In this document: positions 8,236 to 18,058 of the stretch, one piece after another
Layout of the letters: every line of letters starts with the position of its first letter
Numbering within the stretch: the first letter of the stretch is position 1
Assembly: GCF_007018905.1 (NCBI RefSeq)
Contig: NZ_CP041402.1
Span: 3,336,001-3,400,000, forward strand
Direction: 5' to 3'
Source of the DNA: Tardiphaga sp. vice304
Lineage (GTDB): Bacteria; Pseudomonadota; Alphaproteobacteria; Rhizobiales; Xanthobacteraceae
Length of the DNA stretch: 64,000 bases
The notes under the pieces: model-generated
The model's database searches: none
Told to the model about the DNA's origin: nothing
Seen by the model: the letters and a program-made list of their open reading frames with translations, nothing else
Translations under genes and position numbers: made by a program

Positions 8236-9588
8236 ATGAATATGTTTACAGCCAATCCGGCTACCCCGGAACTCAGGCGACCAACCGCAATCTTTCCCGG
8301 ATACATGTCGGGATTTGGTAACGGCTGCGAGACGGAGGCGCTTCCGGGAGCGCTTCCGGTCGCCCGCAACTCACCGCAGAAGTGCCCTTACGGACTATAC
8401 GCCGAGCAACTCTCCGGCTCGCCGTTTACGGCGCCTCGCAAGACGAATGAACGGTCCTGGCTGTATCGCATTCGGCCCACCGTGGCGCACTGGTCCGACT
8501 TCCAGAAAATGGATGCTCGTTTGTGGCGGACGGCGCCGGCCCGTGAGGTCGACATGCCGATTGCGCCGCTGCGTTGGGATCCGCTGCCGATGACGTTGGA
8601 GTCGTTATCGTTCATCGAAGGGATGCGCAGCATGACAACGGCGGGGGACGCCGGAACGCAGGCAGGCATGGGTGCCCACGTCTATCTGGCGACGCGCTCG
8701 ATGGTCGACGAATACTTCTACAATGCGGATGGCGAGATGTTGGTCGTGCCGCAGGATGGGCGGCTGCGCTTCTGTATGGAATTTGGCGTTATCGATGTTG
8801 AGCCCGGCGAGATTGTCGTGATTCCGCGCGGAGTGAAGATCCGGGTCGAACTGCTGGATAAGTCCGCGCGCGGTTACGTTTGCGAAAATTACGGAGGCGC
8901 CTTCACGCTTCCGGAGCGGGGGCCGATCGGTGCGAATTGTCTGGCAAATCCTCGCGACTTCCTGACGCCGGAAGCGGCATACGAAGTCAAAGAAGTTCGA
9001 TCGCATCTTGCAGTGAAATGGGGTGGCACCATCTGGGGTGCTGAAATCGAGCATTCACCTCTGGATGTCGTGGCGTGGCATGGCAACTACGCGCCCTACA
9101 AGTACGACCTTCGGAAATTCTCGCCCGTGGGGCCAGTCCTGTTTGACCACGCAGATCCGTCGATCTTCACGGTGCTGACATCGCCCTCGGAAACGCCCGG
9201 CACGGCGAACATCGACTTCGTGATCTTCCCCGAAAGATGGATGGTCGGGGAGAACACCTTCCGCCCGCCATGGTACCATATGAACGTCATGAGCGAATTC
9301 ATGGGCTTGGTGTACGGCCGCTATGACGCGAAGCCTGAAGGATTTCTTCCCGGCGGCGTGTCGTTGCATAACTGCATGTTGCCGCATGGGCCAGACGCCG
9401 AGGCATTCGAGACCGCGAGCAACGCCGATCTCAAACCCCAGAAACTGGAAGGGACCCTGGCATTTATGATCGAGACGCGCTTTCCTCAGCAGGTAACTGC
9501 GTTCGCCGCTGCATCGCCCGAACTACAGAAGGGCTACGGCGCATATGGACGCCACCTTGTGAGCCACTTCAATCCAACCGAGCGCTAA
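8236..9588 (+). CDS. hmgA: Homogentisate 1,2-dioxygenase
   Basis: 450 residues. Opens the ring of homogentisate to maleylacetoacetate using Fe(II) and O2. N-terminal [19 protein letters not shown] is the family signature; the iron site shows [12 protein letters not shown] (His and Glu ligands) and [10 protein letters not shown] (third His). The ATG at 8236 has AGGGAG six bases upstream, which decides it over 8209. Its product feeds maiA and fahA upstream, but the gene is a separate transcription unit divergent from marR. Confidence 0.96.
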   Translation: MNMFTANPATPELRRPTAIFPGYMSGFGNGCETEALPGALPVARNSPQKCPYGLYAEQLSGSPFTAPRKTNERSWLYRIRPTVAHWSDFQKMDARLWRTAPAREVDMPIAPLRWDPLPMTLESLSFIEGMRSMTTAGDAGTQAGMGAHVYLATRSMVDEYFYNADGEMLVVPQDGRLRFCMEFGVIDVEPGEIVVIPRGVKIRVELLDKSARGYVCENYGGAFTLPERGPIGANCLANPRDFLTPEAAYEVKEVRSHLAVKWGGTIWGAEIEHSPLDVVAWHGNYAPYKYDLRKFSPVGPVLFDHADPSIFTVLTSPSETPGTANIDFVIFPERWMVGENTFRPPWYHMNVMSEFMGLVYGRYDAKPEGFLPGGVSLHNCMLPHGPDAEAFETASNADLKPQKLEGTLAFMIETRFPQQVTAFAAASPELQKGYGAYGRHLVSHFNPTER

Positions 9589-10652
9589 GAAGCGCCGGTT
9601 CTCCGTTGACTTGTCAACTTTCAGGCTACCGATTCTCAAGGCTGTAAGACCGCCCCATGCTGTTGGACCGCGCGGAGCAGTGCATCAATCAGAACGCGCA
9701 CTTTTCGTTGAATAGAGCGCCAACGGGGCCACAGGGAGCGAAGCGGCATTTTGCCGCCCGCGAACTGATCCAGTACCGGAACCGGTGACACTGCATTCAG
9801 ATGGTCCACGATCAACCAGGTAAGCAAGTGGCAAGATACCACGCCCGCCAGTTCGGCCGCGAAAAATGACGTCATCCGATGATGCAATCGCGTATGGTCA
9901 TCTCCTCCGAGAATGGCTGTGTCTCGGCTCCGAATATCCCCCCGGCGCCCGACACGGGCCCCCGTGCTAAGGAAAAATCTGAAGTAATTTGCAGCGCTTC
10001 AGTTATCTCGTGTGGGGTCAGCCTTGGGCGCCGATCGGGGGCAAAGGCCAAGCCGATTCACAACCTGGCCTCAACTCCCGACATCGATGGCGTCAGCTAC
10101 GCCTTTTTGCACAAATGCAATGATGAAAGTTCCGCTGCCGACAGTGTGCGTGTGGGGAGTACTCGCGAGGATGTCGTTTATTGCTCGGCCGACGGTGGCC
10201 GCGTCGTTAGTTGACAAAGACGTAGCCCACCCAGCCATCAAACCCTGTTTCTACAAACCTCTCTTCAGAATACTCAGCACCGTTTCAATTCCTCATTGGT
10301 CGTCTAACTGTTCGCTATATGTTCTTTACGATCATTGAGATTTGAGAAGCCGCGGCAATGTGCCAGGCCTTAGGTCTGAGGCCTTTTAGTCAACTGGATT
10401 TGAAAGATAGGCGATCCGAATGACCTCTTGCCTCTTGGCGTCTCGACATGGCGCGAAGTCAGAATGGCCAATTTCTGCTTTGTGAGTGGCTGCAGGACGC
10501 GAATGAGGGTCGAGAGCGTGAAACCCAAGACTAAGCCTTTTTCAGCCTGTCGATAGGGTGTTAATCCTGTGTTCGCCAGAACTCTGGCTCAAAAGTGCAG
10601 ATCATTGGGTATCCAACCACATAGGGCCAAGAATGAAGAAAAACGCAATCCG
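9589..10652. other. 1.06-kb stretch without an intact gene
   Basis: No open frame here has both a good start and family homology. The minus strand holds a LysR C-terminal relic (listed separately). Further up, near 10210-10280 on the minus strand, a short frame ends in ETGFDGWVGYVFVN, which resembles the GYDGWVG tail of hydroxypyruvate isomerases, but stops lie close on both sides. A weak hairpin (AGGCCT 10365-10370 and 10379-10384 followed by TTTT) could end transcription. Base composition is lower in GC than the flanks, in keeping with decayed or acquired DNA. Confidence 0.5.
9636..9887 (-). pseudogene. Remnant of a LysR-family regulator (C-terminal end only)
   Basis: An 83-codon minus-strand frame reads like the last part of a LysR effector domain: LLTWLIVDHLNAVSPVPVLD, then LRSLWPRWRSIQRKVRV and IDALLRAV, matching the family pattern of a hydrophobic strand, VPVLD and the RxxxxKVRxxID ending. 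No helix-turn-helix or upstream effector half is found in any frame above 9887. It is therefore a truncated relic, possibly once a regulator of the neighbouring hmgA or AEC gene. Confidence 0.5.
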
Positions 10653-11606
10653 ATGATGGATGTTCTCAACCTGGCGCTGCCGTATTTCGGGTTGATCTTC
10701 ATCGGCTTTGCCTGCGGCAAGGTGAAGAGCCTGCCCGAAGCCGGCCTCGCCTGGATGAACTTCTTCCTGCTCTACGTCTCGCTGCCCGCGCTGTTCTTCC
10801 GCATCATGGCGAAGACGCCGTTCGAGGAACTCAACAACCTGCCATTCGTGATCGCCACCACGGCGGCAACGGCGAGCGCGTTCTTCCTGTCGGCCTGGGT
10901 CGGCAAGGCGATCGGGCGGCTGACGCTGCGCGAGGCGGCGATGGCCGGGCTATCGGGCGGCTATGGCAATATCGGCTATATGGGGCCGGGGCTGGCGCTG
11001 GCGGTACTGGGCAGCCAGGCAGCGGTGCCGACCGCGCTGGTGTTCTGCTTCGACAGCATCTTCCTGTTCTCGATCGTGCCGCTGGCCATGGCCCTGACCG
11101 CCGGCGACAGGCGGCCGTGGCTTCCAACCATCGGCATCGTCATCAAGCACATCGTGCTGCATCCTTTGATCGTCGCGGCCTATCTCGGCGCGCTGGCGGC
11201 GGCCTTCCACGTCCAGATGCCGGTGGCGATCGATGGCATGCTGTCGTTCTTGCAGAATTCGGCCGCCCCCGTGGCGCTGTTCACGCTCGGCGTCACCGTG
11301 GCGCTGCGGCCGTTGGCCCGGGTGCCGTGGGAGGTTCCGGCGCTGATCGGCGTCAAGCTGATCGTGCATCCCTTGATCGTGTTCGCGTTGCTGCTGCTGG
11401 CCGGGCCGTTCCCGCCGGAATGGGCGGCGACCGCCGTGCTGCTAGCGTCACTGCCGCCGGCGCTCAACGTGTTCGTGATCGCCCGGCAATACGACACCTG
11501 GATCGAGCCGGCCTCGGTCGCGGTGCTGGTTGGCACCTTCGTGTCGGTGATCTCGCTGACATCGGTGATGTATCTGCTGAAGACCGGGCAGATCGCGTTT
11601 CCCTAG
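10653..11606 (+). CDS. AEC-family (auxin efflux carrier type) transporter
   Basis: 317 residues with about ten membrane segments in two similar halves. The N-terminus DVLNLALPYFGLIFIGFACGK and the LSGGYGNIGYMGPGLAL motif in the middle are typical of AEC permeases related to malonate transporters. The tandem ATGs at 10653/10656 are taken as the start; the open frame extends to 10569 without homology. Transport direction and substrate (a dicarboxylate or other organic acid) cannot be told. Ends on a CTAG shared with the convergent monooxygenase gene. Confidence 0.85.
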   Translation: MMDVLNLALPYFGLIFIGFACGKVKSLPEAGLAWMNFFLLYVSLPALFFRIMAKTPFEELNNLPFVIATTAATASAFFLSAWVGKAIGRLTLREAAMAGLSGGYGNIGYMGPGLALAVLGSQAAVPTALVFCFDSIFLFSIVPLAMALTAGDRRPWLPTIGIVIKHIVLHPLIVAAYLGALAAAFHVQMPVAIDGMLSFLQNSAAPVALFTLGVTVALRPLARVPWEVPALIGVKLIVHPLIVFALLLLAGPFPPEWAATAVLLASLPPALNVFVIARQYDTWIEPASVAVLVGTFVSVISLTSVMYLLKTGQIAFP

Positions 11607-12793
11607 GAGCTCCGCCGCCGCGACGGCGACATGCCCTCGCGCATCGCGAGGCGCCGCAGCGGGGCGATGGCGCCGATCAGTTGCATGCCGACGCTGCGCA
11701 CCGCCTGCACCGGCAGCAACTCGCTGAGCAGCGAGCGATTGGCCATGTCGATGGCGAAGGTGCGGCTGGCGATATCGCTGCGCCTTGCCCGCTCGAATTG
11801 CCCCAGCACGGCTTCGGCGCCGGGGTCCTGGGCCGAACGCATCGCGTCGCTGACGATGCGGGCGATGTCGTCGGCGTCGCGCAGGCCCATGTTGAGACCC
11901 TGCGCGCCGATCGGCGGCACCACATGCGCTGCCTCGCCGACCAGCACGACGCGGTTTTTCGCAACCTTGTTCGGCGTCTCGATGGCGAGCGGAAAAAGCG
12001 AGCGGCCGGGCTCGACGGTGACGCGGCCGAAAATCGAATGCGACTGCTTCTCGACGGCGGCGGCGAGATCATCGTCACTGAGCGCCATCAGCCGCTCGGC
12101 TTCTTTCGGCTTCGAGACCCAGACCACGCTGCAGCGCTGGTCCGGCAGCGGCACGAACACGCAGGGGCCGAACGGGGTGTGGAACTCGGTCGAGGCGTTG
12201 CGGTGCGGACGGCCGAGCGCGAGATTGAAGGTGAGGGCGGACTGGCCGAGCGGCTTGCGCTTGACCTCGATGCCGGCAGCGTCGCGGCACAGCGATTGCC
12301 GGCCGTCGGCGGCGACGACCAGACGCGCCGACAGCGAGGTGCCCTGCGTCGTGTGGATCACGACGTCGCTGTCGCCGGTGCGGACCGTATCGGCATCGCC
12401 TTCGATGCGGCTGAGACCGGGCAGTTCGTCGGCGCGGGATTCCAGAGCAGCCGTCAGGTCGCGGTTGGCGATGTTGTAGCCGAACGCCTCCATGCCGATT
12501 TCCCCGGACACGAATTTTACTTCCGGCGCACGGATCAGACGCGCGGTATCGTCGACCAGCCGCATGGTGGTCAGCGCCGCCGATTGCCCCGCGCAGCGGC
12601 GCCAGACGTCGAGCCGTTCGAGGAAATCGGTGGAACCGCCAAGCAGCGCGGTGGTGCGGTTGTCAGCATAGGCGGCGCGACGCGCGACCAGTGCGACGCG
12701 GGCGCCGGCGTCTGCCAGCGCGATGGCCGAGGCGAGGCCGGCAGGGCCGCCGCCGACCACGGCGACGTCGTAGGGAAGGAAGCTTTCAGTCAT
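11603..12793 (-). CDS. UbiH/UbiF/Coq6-family FAD-dependent monooxygenase
   Basis: 396 residues. FAD-binding Rossmann motif VAVVGGGPAGLASAIALADAGARVALV near the N-terminus, the DG motif VVAADGRQSLCRDAAGI in the middle, and GEAAHVVPPIGAQGLNMGLRDADD, the second FAD motif with the UbiH-type GAQGLN signature. Expected to hydroxylate a ubiquinone precursor ring at the inner membrane. The start at 12793 (MTESFLPYDVAVVGG) places the Rossmann motif at the usual distance; the frame extends upstream without homology. Which ring position it acts on cannot be read from the sequence. Confidence 0.88.
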   Translation of the reverse strand: MTESFLPYDVAVVGGGPAGLASAIALADAGARVALVARRAAYADNRTTALLGGSTDFLERLDVWRRCAGQSAALTTMRLVDDTARLIRAPEVKFVSGEIGMEAFGYNIANRDLTAALESRADELPGLSRIEGDADTVRTGDSDVVIHTTQGTSLSARLVVAADGRQSLCRDAAGIEVKRKPLGQSALTFNLALGRPHRNASTEFHTPFGPCVFVPLPDQRCSVVWVSKPKEAERLMALSDDDLAAAVEKQSHSIFGRVTVEPGRSLFPLAIETPNKVAKNRVVLVGEAAHVVPPIGAQGLNMGLRDADDIARIVSDAMRSAQDPGAEAVLGQFERARRSDIASRTFAIDMANRSLLSELLPVQAVRSVGMQLIGAIAPLRRLAMREGMSPSRRRSS

Positions 12794-12900
12794 TAGAAGA
12801 GCATCGGCGTTTGCGCGGCATATTTCAAGCCGGCTTTCGCGCCGGCCAGCCCTGCGGCGTCGCATCCGCCGCTGGGCAACGGCTCCCGATTGCTGCTAGC

Positions 12901-13536
12901 ATGACCCAGCCCATGGACGCCCTCAGCCCGCCACCGCCAGCCTCCCGCACCGCCCAGGCCGCGGCGTTCGCCGTGCATGTCTTCACGGCCGCGGGCGCGG
13001 GTATCGCGCTGCTGGCGATGATGGCGGCGGTGCGCGGCGACTGGTCGACGATGTTCGGATGGCTCGGCCTGGCGCTCGTCGTCGATGGCATCGACGGCCC
13101 GCTGGCGCGCCGGCTCAATGTCCGCCGCGTGCTGCCCGACTGGTCGGGCGACGCGCTGGATTTCGTGGTCGATTTCATCACCTACGTGTTCGTGCCGGCC
13201 TATGCCATCATGCAGAGCGGGCTGCTCGCGCCGTGGAGCGCGACCGTGCTTGGCGTCGCCATCGTCGTCTCCAGCGCGCTGTATTTCGCCGACAAGCGGA
13301 TGAAAACGTCCGACAATCATTTTCGCGGCTTTCCCGCGCTGTGGAATGCCGCGGCGTTCTATCTGTTTCTGCTGAAGCCATCGCCCATCCTCGCCAGCCT
13401 GACCGTGCTGGCGCTGGTGGTGCTCACCTTCGTGCCGTTCCACGTCATTCATCCGGTGCGTGTGACGCGCTGGCGGCGGCTCAATCTGGCGCTGATCGCG
13501 ATCTGGGCCGTGCTGGCGATCATTGCCATCGCGTAG
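12901..13536 (+). pseudogene. pcs: Phosphatidylcholine synthase, cut short by an in-frame amber codon
   Basis: Integral membrane enzyme that joins CDP-diacylglycerol and choline. The CDP-alcohol phosphotransferase motif is complete: DGPLARRLNVRRVLPDWSGDAL with the last Asp in FVVD. Six to seven hydrophobic helices precede TAG at 13534-13536, giving 211 residues. Beyond the TAG the same frame stays open for 33 more codons (13537-13635, beginning DFVVAW and containing ALYIVGADAML) to a TGA at 13636-13638, and reads as the missing last helix of Pcs. The full enzyme would be 245 residues. A TAC/TAT or similar codon changed to TAG is the simplest cause. Typed as pseudogene because the family's C-terminal helix is lost; the shortened protein may still be made. 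Confidence 0.8.
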
Positions 13537-13693
13537 GACTTCGTCGTCGCCTGGCCGGTCAGCGCCGCGCTGTGCGGCATCGCGCTCTACATCGTCGGCG
13601 CCGACGCCATGCTGCGGCTGCTCAGGCCGCGCAGTTGACAACACCGGCGCGTCGGCTATCGCTGGGAACCAGATACTTCTGGAGAGCGAAGCG

Positions 13694-14668
13694 ATGACCA
13701 AGGCTGTGCGCGTTCATAAGGTGGGGGGCCCCGAGGCGCTCGTTTACGAGACCGTCGAGGTCGCAGCCCCCGGTCCCGGCGAGGTCCGCATCCGCCAGCA
13801 CGCCATCGGCGTCAATTTCATCGATGTATATTTCCGCACCGGCCTCTACAAGGCGCCGACATCGCCGTTCATCGCCGGCAACGAAGCCGCCGGCGAGGTG
13901 ATCGCGGTCGGACCCGGCGTGACGGGTTTCCATCCCGGCGACCGCGTCGCCTATTATTCCAACCTCGGCAGCTACGCCACCGAGCGCGTCTTCGCCGCCG
14001 ATCGCTGCGTGAAACTGCCGGACCGCATCACCTACGAACAGGGCGCGGTGCTGATGCTGAAGGGCCTCACGGTCTGGTACCTGCTGCACAAGACCTTCAA
14101 GATCGAACCGCATCACCGCGTGCTGATCCACGCCGCCGCCGGCGGCATCGGCCTCTTGGCGTGCCAGTGGGCGAAGGCGATGGGCGCGCATGTGATCGGC
14201 ACCGTCGGCTCCAAGGAGAAGGGCGAACTGGCGCTGGCCAATGGCTGCGATCACGTCATCTATTACAACGAGGAAAATTTCGTCGATCGTGTCAAGCAGA
14301 TCAGCCGCAACGAGTTGTGCGACGTGGTCTATGACGGCGTCGGCAAGACCACGTTCCCGGGTTCATTGTCCTGCCTGAAGCCGCGCGGCATGTGGGTGAG
14401 TTTCGGAAATGCGTCCGGCCCGGTGCCGCCGTTCTCAATTGCCGAATTCAACAATCACGGCTCGCTGTTCGCGACGCGACCGAAGCTGAACGATTATGTT
14501 GGCAAGCGCTCGGAACTGCTGGAAGGCGCCGACACGCTGTTCTCGGCGGTGATCGACGGCAAGCTGCATGTGCCTATCAACCATGCTTACGCGCTGAAGG
14601 ATGCGGCAAAAGCGCATATCGATCTGGAAGCGCGCAAGACGACCGGGGCGTCGATTTTGAAGCCGTAG
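13694..14668 (+). CDS. qor: Quinone oxidoreductase (zeta-crystallin type, MDR superfamily)
   Basis: 324 residues. NADPH-dependent reductase of quinones. The N-terminal GroES-like part has MTKAVRVHKVGGPEALVYE, and FIDVYFRTGLYKAP is the quinone-oxidoreductase signature; the nucleotide-binding fold shows LIHAAAGGIGLLACQWAKAMG, with no structural zinc Cys set. ATG 13694 has GGAGAG eight bases upstream; the longer open frame runs back over pcs and is ignored. No operon partner: a repeat-rich gap follows. Confidence 0.92.
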   Translation: MTKAVRVHKVGGPEALVYETVEVAAPGPGEVRIRQHAIGVNFIDVYFRTGLYKAPTSPFIAGNEAAGEVIAVGPGVTGFHPGDRVAYYSNLGSYATERVFAADRCVKLPDRITYEQGAVLMLKGLTVWYLLHKTFKIEPHHRVLIHAAAGGIGLLACQWAKAMGAHVIGTVGSKEKGELALANGCDHVIYYNEENFVDRVKQISRNELCDVVYDGVGKTTFPGSLSCLKPRGMWVSFGNASGPVPPFSIAEFNNHGSLFATRPKLNDYVGKRSELLEGADTLFSAVIDGKLHVPINHAYALKDAAKAHIDLEARKTTGASILKP

Positions 14669-14671
14669 CTT

Positions 14672-14861
14672 CTTTCTTCCCTCTCCCCCGCGCGAAGCGG
14701 AGCTTCGCTAGGTGGGTGAGGGTGGATCGAACCGCGAAGCGGTTCGAGACGGGTGAGGGGTGCAACTCGCTCCGAGCCTAGTGGCCCCTCATCCGACGCC
14801 GACTTCGTCGGCGCCACCTTCTCCCACAAGGGGAGAAGGGAAAAAGCGCGTCACTGAGAGT
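14672..14861. repeat. Dispersed intergenic repeat, copy 1
   Basis: A GC-rich stretch with short inverted repeats between the convergent qor and rimO genes. It contains TTCGAGACGGGTGAGGGG (14743-14760), which occurs again exactly at 39606-39623 in the same kind of setting, with CCCTC/GAGGG runs on both sides of each copy. It looks like a member of a family of palindromic intergenic repeats and may double as a transcript end for both genes. Confidence 0.6.
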
Positions 14862-16190
14862 TCAGAACCCCGCCACGGTTCCGTGCAGATCATAGGCGTC
14901 CGCGCGCTCGATCTTCGCGGTAACGATCTCGCCGACCTTCAGCGGCCGGCGGGCCGAGACGTAGACCGCACCGTCGATCTGCGGCGCGTCGGATTTCGAG
15001 CGGCCCTTCGATACTGTCGGGCCGACCTCGTCGATGATCACCTGCTGCCGGGTGCCGACCTTGCGCTTCAGGCGGCGGGTGGAGATCTTCTGCTGGCGCT
15101 CCATCAGCGCGTTCCAGCGCAATTGCTTGATCTCTTCCGGCACGGCGTTGCCGAGCGCATTGGACGGCGCACCAGCAACCGACTCATACTTAAACGCGCC
15201 GACGCGATCGATCTGTGCTTCCTCCAGCCAGTCGAGCAAATACTGGAAGTCGCTCTCGGTCTCGCCGGGGAAGCCGACGATGAAGGTCGAGCGCAGCGTC
15301 AGGTCCGGGCACTCCTCGCGCCACTTCTTGATCCGCGCCAGCGTCTTGTCCTGCGCTGCCGGGCGCTTCATCGCCTTCAGCACGTCGGGGGCGGCGTGCT
15401 GGAACGGAATGTCGAGATAGGGCAGCACGTTCTTGTTGGCGTTCATCAACCCGATTACTTCGTCGACATGCGGGTAGGGGTAGACATATTGCAGCCGCAC
15501 CCAGGCGCCGAGCTCGCCGAGCTCCTTGGCGAGATCATAGAATTTGGCGCGGACCTCGCGGTCCTTCCAGATCGAGGTCGCATATTTGGTATCGACGCCA
15601 TAGGCCGATGTATCCTGGGATACCACCAGCAATTCCTTGACGCCGGCCTTCACCAGGTTCTCGGCCTCGCGCAGCACCTCGTTGGCCGGCCGCGAGACGA
15701 GATCGCCGCGCAGCTTCGGGATGATGCAGAAGCTGCAGCGGTTGTTGCAGCCTTCGGAAATCTTCAGATAGGCATAGTGCCGCGGTGTCAGCTTGATGCC
15801 CTGCGGCGGCATCAAATCGAGATGCGGATTGTAGACCGGCGGCAGCGCGCGGTGCACGGCGTCGAGCACGCTCTCGTACTGCTGCGGGCCGGTGATGGAG
15901 AGGACGTTGGGGTAGGCGGCCTCGATCTGCTCGGGCTCCGCACCCATGCAGCCGGTGACGATCACCTTGCCGTTCTGCGCCATCGCCTCGCCGATCGCGC
16001 CCAGCGACTCCGCCTTGGCGCTGTCGAGGAAGCCGCAGGTGTTGACGATGACGATGTCGGCGCCGTCATGCTTGCGCGCCAGCTCATAGCCTTCGGCGCG
16101 CAGCCGCGTGATAATGCGTTCGGAATCCACCAGCGCTTTGGGGCATCCCAGCGACACAAAGGAAATTTTGGGCGCAGCGGCCTGTTGCAT
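14862..16190 (-). CDS. rimO: Ribosomal protein uS12 methylthiotransferase RimO
   Basis: 442 residues. Radical-SAM enzyme adding a methylthio group to Asp89 of ribosomal protein S12. N-terminal UPF0004 domain ([32 protein letters not shown]) with three cluster Cys, radical-SAM motif CNNRCSFC near residue 150, and a C-terminal TRAM domain ending near the stop. The ATG at 16190 ([11 protein letters not shown]) is the natural start; the frame remains open further upstream without homology. The family's usual length is about 440. Confidence 0.95.
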   Translation of the reverse strand: MQQAAAPKISFVSLGCPKALVDSERIITRLRAEGYELARKHDGADIVIVNTCGFLDSAKAESLGAIGEAMAQNGKVIVTGCMGAEPEQIEAAYPNVLSITGPQQYESVLDAVHRALPPVYNPHLDLMPPQGIKLTPRHYAYLKISEGCNNRCSFCIIPKLRGDLVSRPANEVLREAENLVKAGVKELLVVSQDTSAYGVDTKYATSIWKDREVRAKFYDLAKELGELGAWVRLQYVYPYPHVDEVIGLMNANKNVLPYLDIPFQHAAPDVLKAMKRPAAQDKTLARIKKWREECPDLTLRSTFIVGFPGETESDFQYLLDWLEEAQIDRVGAFKYESVAGAPSNALGNAVPEEIKQLRWNALMERQQKISTRRLKRKVGTRQQVIIDEVGPTVSKGRSKSDAPQIDGAVYVSARRPLKVGEIVTAKIERADAYDLHGTVAGF

Positions 16191-16271
16191 GTTTGATCTG
16201 CCTGATTGAGAGGCAGCAACTAGGCCTATTTGCCCATAAATACAAGGCTTTAAGCAGGCAGGAGCCGTGTT

Positions 16272-16892
16272 ATGGGTAGTCCGCAGGGAACCAGGGCCGC
16301 AATGCCGAACGAATCGTCGCCGAAAATCGTGATTGTCGATGAGAGCCCGATCCGCGCCGCGATTCTCGAAGAGGGATTGCGCGAGGCCGGCTATATCGAC
16401 GTCCAGCACATCCACCAGATGCATAATCTACTGGCGCGGATCTATGCGCTCGATCCCGACGTCATCCTGATCGACCTCGAAAATCCCAGCCGCGACGTGC
16501 TCGAGCAGATGTTCCAGGTCAGCCGCGCCGTGCGCCGGCCGGTGGCGATGTTCGTCGACCAGAGCGATTCAGAGTCGGCACGCGCCTCGGTCGATGCCGG
16601 GGTATCATCCTACATCGTCGACGGGCTGAAAAAGGAGCGCATCAAGCCGATCCTTGACCTGTGCATCTCGCGCTTCAACGCCTTCTCTAAACTGCAGGAC
16701 GAGCTGGAACGCACCAAATCGGCGCTGGAAGACCGAAAGATCATCGACCGCGCCAAAGGCCTGGTGATGAAGCTGAAGGGCCTCAGCGAAGAGGAGGCGT
16801 ATGTATTGCTGCGCTCTACCGCGATGCGCGAAAAGAAGAAAATCGGTGACATCGCGCAGTCGATCATCACCGCTGCGGAGTTGCTGAAATGA
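16272..16892 (+). CDS. nasT: NasT-type response regulator with ANTAR RNA-binding domain
   Basis: 206 residues. A receiver-like domain (about 15-135: [29 protein letters not shown]) is followed by a helical ANTAR domain (about 140-200: [29 protein letters not shown]). NasT binds leader hairpins and prevents termination in nitrate/nitrite assimilation operons when released by NasS. ATG 16272 has AGGAG upstream; ATG 16302 ([10 protein letters not shown]) is an equally plausible start. Its stop overlaps the nasS start (ATGA at 16889), which implies coupled translation of the two partners. Confidence 0.92.
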   Translation: MGSPQGTRAAMPNESSPKIVIVDESPIRAAILEEGLREAGYIDVQHIHQMHNLLARIYALDPDVILIDLENPSRDVLEQMFQVSRAVRRPVAMFVDQSDSESARASVDAGVSSYIVDGLKKERIKPILDLCISRFNAFSKLQDELERTKSALEDRKIIDRAKGLVMKLKGLSEEEAYVLLRSTAMREKKKIGDIAQSIITAAELLK

Positions 16893-18058
16893 CCGGTCAA
16901 CCGCTGCATATCGGCTTCATTCCGCTGATCGACGCCGCCTCGCTGATCGTCGCGGTCGACAAGGGCTTTGCCAAAAACGAGGGGCTCGACGTCACCTTGG
17001 TTCGCGAAGTGTCGTGGTCGAACGTGCGCGACAAGCTCAACATCGGCATGTTCGACGCCGCGCATCTGCTGGCGCCGGTGGCGATCGCCTCCAGCCTCGG
17101 CCTCGGCCACGTCAAGGTGCCGATCATGGTGCCGTTCACGCTCAATCTCAACGGCAATGCGATCACGGTGTCACCGGCGCTGCATGCGCAGATTTCAGAA
17201 CATCTGCAGGGCGACATCACCGATCCGCTCGCCACCGCGCAGGCGCTGGCGCGCCTGGTCGCGGCAAGGCGTCGCCGCGGCGAGCCGGCCCTGACCTTCG
17301 GCATGACGTTTCCCTATTCCACCCATAACTATCAATTGCGGTTCTGGATGGCCGCCGGCGGCGTCGATCCCGACGAGGACGTGCAACTTGTAGTGCTTCC
17401 GCCGCCCTTCATGGTCGGCAGCCTGACCAGCGGCCTTGTCGATGGCTTCTGCGTCGGCGCCCCGTGGAATGCGGTGGCGGTCGATCGCGGCATCGGTCGC
17501 ATCCTGCATTTCGGCCCGGACATCCTGCAGAGCGCCGTCGAAAAGGTGCTGGCGGTGCGCGGCCATTGGGCCGAGGAGCGGCCGGACACGGTGGCCGCCC
17601 TGATCCGGGCGCACCAGAAGGCGGCGGAGTTCATCGAGGAGCCCGGCAACCGCGACGAGGTGTCGGCGCTGCTGGCGCGGCCGGACCGCGTCGATGCCGA
17701 TGCCGGCATCATCCGCACGGTGCTCGAAGGACGGCTGGTGCAGGCGACGGGCGCCTCGCCGCGCGCGAGCTCGAACTACATTTCGTTTGCCCGTAACGGC
17801 GCCGCGCGGCCCGATCCGACGCAGGCCGCCTGGCTCTATGCCCAGATGGTGCGCTGGGGCCAGGCGCCGTTCAGCACGGAGGCGCAGCAGATTGCCGAGG
17901 CGGTATTCCGGCCGGATCTTTATGATGCGGCGCTGGGTCTGGCGGTGCATGCCAATGTGACCGGCGACGCGATCGGTGCCTTTGCCGGACCGCCATTCAA
18001 TCCCGAAAATCTTGCTGTACACCTGGCGTCATTCGAGATCGCCAATATGAAGGGCTAG
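16889..18058 (+). CDS. nasS: NasS-type nitrate sensor (NrtA/CmpA-like, cytoplasmic)
   Basis: 389 residues related to the nitrate-binding proteins NrtA/CmpA, but with no signal peptide: the protein begins [27 protein letters not shown]. This and the overlap with nasT fit NasS, the sensor that holds NasT inactive when nitrate and nitrite are absent. Motifs such as MPFYTHN-like FPYSTHNYQLRFWMAAGG match the NrtA family. No nitrate reductase genes follow in this window; the neighbours are sulfur genes and a NirA-type reductase further on. Ends on a CTAG shared with the convergent cysH. Confidence 0.88.
   Translation: MTGQPLHIGFIPLIDAASLIVAVDKGFAKNEGLDVTLVREVSWSNVRDKLNIGMFDAAHLLAPVAIASSLGLGHVKVPIMVPFTLNLNGNAITVSPALHAQISEHLQGDITDPLATAQALARLVAARRRRGEPALTFGMTFPYSTHNYQLRFWMAAGGVDPDEDVQLVVLPPPFMVGSLTSGLVDGFCVGAPWNAVAVDRGIGRILHFGPDILQSAVEKVLAVRGHWAEERPDTVAALIRAHQKAAEFIEEPGNRDEVSALLARPDRVDADAGIIRTVLEGRLVQATGASPRASSNYISFARNGAARPDPTQAAWLYAQMVRWGQAPFSTEAQQIAEAVFRPDLYDAALGLAVHANVTGDAIGAFAGPPFNPENLAVHLASFEIANMKG

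Noticed and set aside
9879..10214. Plus-strand frame of 111 codons after hmgA
   Set aside because: No ribosome site or recognised domain; the minus strand carries relic protein fragments over the same bases, so the frame is probably accidental.
11117..12796. 559-codon plus-strand frame over the AEC and monooxygenase genes
   Set aside because: It is antisense to the well-supported UbiH-type gene and out of frame with the AEC gene; Arg/Gly/Asp-rich shadow.
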